From Roseateles saccharophilus (GTDB lineage Bacteria; Pseudomonadota; Gammaproteobacteria; Burkholderiales; Burkholderiaceae_C): a stretch of 64,000 nucleotides of DNA. Positions 62,670-64,000 of the stretch are shown piece after piece. The stretch is taken from positions 31,259 through 95,258 of the forward strand of contig NZ_SMBU01000019.1 in assembly GCF_004342485.1 (NCBI RefSeq), written 5' to 3'. Made by a program: the position numbers and the translations under genes. Within the stretch, counting starts at the first letter, position 1. Each line of letters begins with the position of its first letter. The notes below the pieces were generated by a model. That model worked only from the letters and a program-made list of their open reading frames with translations, searched no databases and had not been told where the DNA came from.

Positions 62670-63857
62670 TCAGTAGCGCACGCCCGGCAACCACACCCGA
62701 AAGCATGTCCCCCGACCGACCTCGCTGTCCACCTTGATGCGCCCCCCATGCTTCTTCACGATAGCGTGCGACACAAACAGGCCCAGTCCAGTACCGGTTC
62801 CCACCGGCTTTGTCGTAAAGAAGGGGTCGAAGATCTTCGGCAATTGGGCATCGGAGATTCCGCAACCGTTGTCTTCGATCTGGACCCAGACATCGCCGCC
62901 GTCCGTGCCAGTGCTGACCTCGATGCGGCCATGCTCCCCGATGGCCTGCGCCGCGTTGAGTAGCAGATTCATGAAGACCTGATTGATTTCCGCGGTCTGG
63001 CATTCCACCAATGGCAAGCTACCGAAGCTCCGGACCAGTTCCGCTTTGCCAGCCAACTGCCGGCCCAGTAGGCCAATCGCCTGGTCGAGCCCCTCGTGTA
63101 AGTCAAAGGACTGGCTGCCGACGGTGTCCAACTGCGTGAAAGCCCGCAAGTCCGCGACGATCTTACGTACACGCTCCAGGCCGGCGCGCGACTCCTGAAT
63201 CAGTTCCGGCAGGTCCTGACGCAGATACGGTAGATCGATGTTTCGCTTGGCCTCGGTCAGGCGCAACGAGGTCTCGGACTCCATGGGATGGAGCAGGAAC
63301 TCGACCGCCTCATAGCTCTCCAGCAACGACAGCATTTGATCGGCATAGTCCGACAACGCACCGAGGTTGCTCGACACGAAGCCGATGGGCGTGTTGAGCT
63401 CATGCGCAACGCCAGCGGCCAGCACCCCCACCGAGGCCATCTTCTCGGACTGCACCAATTGCCGGGTCGTGTCGGTCAATTGGCGATTCACCGCTTGAAG
63501 TTCTTCGTTGGCCTTCAGTAGTTCAGAGGTGCGTGCCTGGACTTTCTGCTCCAGCCCCTCATTGGCCTCAACCAAGGCCTTGTTCATGCTGCGAACCAGG
63601 GCATGGCTGCGCGCGATGAGCACCGCAGCGTAGACCAGCGAGGCAATCAGCGCCGCGGCAAACCAGAACAGATAGCGGCGGTATCGCTGGGACTGCCGGG
63701 CCGCCAGGGCTTGCTCACCGTTAAGCAAGCCCTGGATCTCGTCGACGCGAGCAGCAACGGGCACTGCCGTCAGCTTGGTCAGCAGATCCGCAACCTGCCG
63801 GCATTCGCGCAGTACCGTCTCGACATGGGCTCCGAAAATGTCTAGGCTCTCGCTCAA
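62670..63857 (-). CDS. Sensor histidine kinase, probably truncated at the N-terminus
   Basis: 395 residues from TTG 63857. One transmembrane helix (YLFWFAAALIASLVYAAVLIA, ~64-82) follows a ~60-residue helical part; then a coiled coil (~90-135), H-box VAHELNTPIGF, N-box NQVFMNLLLNAAQAIG, G1 DNGCGI, F-box FDPFFTTKP and G2 GTGTGLGLF. The kinase core is complete. Family members normally have a first membrane helix before a periplasmic sensor half, absent here. The frame stays open upstream as QQERLALLKSTAGAEL until TAA at 63903-63905. The preceding bases encode similar residues in another frame (see 63858-64000), suggesting disruption. The partner response regulator is not in the window. Confidence 0.83.
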   Translation of the reverse strand: MSESLDIFGAHVETVLRECRQVADLLTKLTAVPVAARVDEIQGLLNGEQALAARQSQRYRRYLFWFAAALIASLVYAAVLIARSHALVRSMNKALVEANEGLEQKVQARTSELLKANEELQAVNRQLTDTTRQLVQSEKMASVGVLAAGVAHELNTPIGFVSSNLGALSDYADQMLSLLESYEAVEFLLHPMESETSLRLTEAKRNIDLPYLRQDLPELIQESRAGLERVRKIVADLRAFTQLDTVGSQSFDLHEGLDQAIGLLGRQLAGKAELVRSFGSLPLVECQTAEINQVFMNLLLNAAQAIGEHGRIEVSTGTDGGDVWVQIEDNGCGISDAQLPKIFDPFFTTKPVGTGTGLGLFVSHAIVKKHGGRIKVDSEVGRGTCFRVWLPGVRY

Positions 63858-64000
63858 TTCCGCCCCCGCCGTGGACTTGAGTAGCGCCAGGCGCTCCTGC
63901 TGTTAGCGGCGGTCAGGATCCGCGCTTATTCGGCGGTGAGGACGCGGTTTTGCGCGTAAGCCGGTAGCCGGTCCGGCCAGTGGGAAGGGCCCCGTGGGGC
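63858..64000 (-). pseudogene. Possible disrupted 5' part of the histidine kinase gene
   Basis: On the minus strand, one frame from the right edge reads WPDRLPAYAQNRVLTAE, stop (TAA at 63926-63928), ARILTAAN. The kinase frame then continues as QQERLALLKSTAGAEL after a one-base shift. Adding one C between AAC and AGCAGG (near 63902) would join ARILTAAN to QQERLAL. A rival view is a separate upstream gene ending with TGA at 63913-63915 (frame ...RTGYRLTRKTASSPPNKRGS). The edge cuts off any decision. Confidence 0.45.

Noticed and set aside
62516..62737. Short plus-strand ORF (MNNPLEVVVTLTHL...) after the broken gene
   Set aside because: No ribosome binding site, it overlaps the 3' end of the histidine kinase on the other strand, and the translation becomes low-complexity.
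60394..64000. Integrated plasmid or ICE at the right end
   Set aside because: A ParB-like gene and two damaged genes are suggestive, but no integrase, relaxase, replication gene, attachment repeat or tRNA junction is visible, so it is not called as a mobile element.

Overview
The window is one continuous stretch of a high-GC chromosome (roughly two thirds G+C by eye). Gene content and order point to a betaproteobacterium of the Burkholderiales, most like the Roseateles/Pelomonas/Rubrivivax group: ribD-rib-ribH-nusB beside type IV minor pilins, nrdR-glyA with a ZTP riboswitch, an Entner-Doudoroff edd-eda pair, and a TonB-dependent glycan locus. The taxonomy is inference. I see no rRNA, tRNA, insertion sequence, CRISPR array or prophage.

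Layout. 1-8920 (minus strand): eleven co-directional genes, mostly overlapping or closely spaced, with the largest gap about 100 bp. They run from minor pilins (fimT, pilE, a second GspH/FimT, pilW, pilX, pilV) into riboflavin genes (ribD, ribBX, ribH), nusB and an aminotransferase cut by the left edge. 9065-11806: nrdR, glyA behind a ZTP riboswitch, and a lytic transglycosylase. 12033-26262: housekeeping and metabolism (ubiD, a YdcF-type protein, a large DUF748 protein, msrA, an ABC transporter pair with a His-rich loop plus a DUF3299 protein, pdxH, a MobA-like nucleotidyltransferase, chaC, edd-eda, a thioesterase).

26330-28124 holds the most intriguing part. It contains a LuxR-type regulator without a luxI, two matching lux-box-like elements (one abutting the luxR start, one 17 bp after its stop), an 18-codon ORF with a good ribosome binding site, a long imperfect hairpin, and a short gene resembling a free RNA polymerase alpha C-terminal domain. 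I know of no described system with this arrangement. An Aer-like chemoreceptor, a CAT-fold acetyltransferase, a vanadium-haloperoxidase-family protein and exonuclease III follow, then a three-gene RND efflux system (32778-38714) and an AraC regulator with a stand-alone dihydrolipoamide dehydrogenase-like flavoprotein.

41768-60317 is a galactoglucomannan-type utilisation locus: GH5 endoglucanase, AGE-family isomerase, a tandem SGNH/CE2 esterase, GH2 beta-mannosidase, TonB-dependent receptor, a tryptophan-halogenase-like flavoprotein, GH1, a PfkB sugar kinase, a LacI repressor, a GPH symporter and GH27 alpha-galactosidase. They suggest a route from acetylated polymer to mannose, then fructose, then fructose-6-phosphate. 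Three near-identical 13-bp operators sit in front of the esterase, kinase/lacI and symporter units, and a different palindrome precedes the TonB receptor.

The right end (60394-64000) carries a ParB-like gene with a leucine zipper, an unrecognised gene broken by a frameshift, and a histidine kinase whose N-terminal coding region appears interrupted. This end looks decayed, or contains sequencing errors.
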